Shown here: in pieces, positions 14,149 to 14,921 of the stretch
Layout of the letters: each line of letters begins with the position of its first letter
How positions within the stretch are numbered: position 1 is the stretch's first letter
Assembly: GCA_964643045.1 (NCBI GenBank)
Contig: CAZXSC010000070.1
Location: 1-14,921, forward strand
Length of the DNA stretch: 14,921 bases
Source of the DNA: TMED23 sp964643045
GTDB taxonomy: Bacteria > Pseudomonadota > Alphaproteobacteria > Rhodospirillales > UBA2165
Reading direction: 5' to 3'
The notes under the pieces: generated by a model
Told to the model about the DNA's origin: nothing
What the model saw: only the letters and a program-made list of their open reading frames with translations
Databases searched by the model: none
Program-made: the position numbers and the translations under genes

Positions 14149-14921
14149 CTAGTCTGCTTTAAAATCAACAAAACCTTTGCCCTCTTCAGATAAAGTTTTA
14201 AGTAGATTTGAGGGCTCTACCCAATCCCCATATTTAGTATTCAGTTCACATACTTTTTCATAGATCTTTGGGAGGCCTACAAGATCAGCATAAAACATTG
14301 GGCCACCCCAATATCTTGGAAATCCATATCCATAATGCCAAATAACATCAATATCACTGGATCGGATTGCTAACCCTTCCTCCAAAACTTTAGCCCCAGT
14401 ATTAATCATTGAATAGAGGTAAGTTTCTAGAATTTCTTGGTCAGAAAATTTCCTGCGCTCATAACCAAGTTCCGCTGACGTCCTAACGATTATCTCTTCT
14501 ATCAATTGACTCGGCTTACCTTTTCGGGAGTCATCCGGATAATCATACCAACCTGCATTTGTCTTTTGCCCATATCGGCCTGTTTCATAGATTCGGTCTA
14601 TGATTACAGATTGACGCCGATCACCATAAAATTTTTTCTGCTCTTGGCGAACTAAATAACGCACATCGATTCCTGCTAAATCATTCATTGCAAAAGGCCC
14701 CATAGGGAAACCAAAATCATAGATGACTCTGTCAATATCCCAGGGCAATACTCCTTCCTCAACCATAAATTCAGCAATACGCGCGGCTACATGCAAAATG
14801 CGGTTGCCAACAAAACCATCGCCAACCCCGACCAAAACACCGGTCTTCTTAAGGGTTTTAGCCAGACCCATAACTGTTGCTATTGTTTCTATAGAGCTTT
14901 TATCCGTTCTTACATTTTCTA
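14149..14921 (-). CDS. FadJ/FadB-type 3-hydroxyacyl-CoA dehydrogenase, C-terminal part (cut by window edge)
   Basis: The frame runs unbroken to the window edge: codons before the Met at 14871 read ENVRTDKSSIETIATV, so this Met is internal and the gene continues beyond 14921. The visible 256 residues cover the end of the NAD-binding domain, SIETIATVMGLAKTL and VGVGDGFVGNRIL, followed by two helical 3HCDH C-terminal repeats: one with GVLPWDIDRVIYDFGFPMGPF and DLAGIDV, the other with EEGLAIRSSDIDVIWHYGYG and the WGGPMFYAD signature. This form is typical of the multifunctional beta-oxidation alpha subunit (enoyl-CoA hydratase plus 3-hydroxyacyl-CoA dehydrogenase). The hydratase half, if present, lies outside. 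It would act in fatty-acid breakdown in the cytosol. Confidence 0.9.
   Translation of the reverse strand, partial: ENVRTDKSSIETIATVMGLAKTLKKTGVLVGVGDGFVGNRILHVAARIAEFMVEEGVLPWDIDRVIYDFGFPMGPFAMNDLAGIDVRYLVRQEQKKFYGDRRQSVIIDRIYETGRYGQKTNAGWYDYPDDSRKGKPSQLIEEIIVRTSAELGYERRKFSDQEILETYLYSMINTGAKVLEEGLAIRSSDIDVIWHYGYGFPRYWGGPMFYADLVGLPKIYEKVCELNTKYGDWVEPSNLLKTLSEEGKGFVDFKAD

Noticed and set aside
1..14921. Mobile elements, CRISPR arrays, toxin-antitoxin or defence genes
   Set aside because: No transposase, integrase, direct-repeat array, paired toxin-antitoxin genes or known defence domain was seen; the lone tRNA gene is not flanked by an integrase or by a copied tRNA end.

Overview
The window looks like ordinary chromosome from an AT-rich alphaproteobacterium. 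The supporting signs are a GapR (DUF2312) nucleoid-protein gene, a zinc-free 41-residue ribosomal protein L36 of the type usual in Alphaproteobacteria, a glcDEF glycolate oxidase operon and two N-formylglutamate amidohydrolase family genes. A free-living, possibly marine, Rhodospirillales-like bacterium would fit, but that placement is inference. I see no phage, insertion sequence, CRISPR array or defence island.

Layout: 1-159 is the 3' end of a short-chain dehydrogenase. From 3217 down to 199, minus strand, run three co-directional genes: an EamA-type transporter, an EgtD-type histidine methyltransferase (ergothioneine first step) and a second EamA transporter. A 28-bp dyad lies in the divergent region (3218-3356) before a plus-strand N-formylglutamate amidohydrolase-like gene, which is followed by gapR. 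gapR converges with a minus-strand SDR whose catalytic Tyr position is Phe. The SDR and a flagellin-like orphan gene diverge from a region holding a perfect CRP-type palindrome. The flagellin-like gene converges on glcF.

10599-6584 (minus) is glcD-glcE-glcF, tightly coupled, encoding the three subunits that oxidise glycolate to glyoxylate. Upstream, on the same strand, lie rpmJ (short, 10710-10835), a 410-bp AT-rich stretch with no supported gene, and tRNA-Val(GAC). Divergent from the tRNA is a second, different N-formylglutamate amidohydrolase, then a secreted lytic transglycosylase and a class I methyltransferase. The right edge holds the 3' part of a FadJ-type 3-hydroxyacyl-CoA dehydrogenase on the minus strand.

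Most genes are housekeeping or general metabolism. The items that deserve a second look are the egtD gene without egtB but flanked by two transporters, the flagellin-like orphan with the CRP-like site upstream, the Phe-variant SDR, and small AT-rich hairpins that overlap stop codons at two convergent gene junctions. I found no convincing new multi-gene system.
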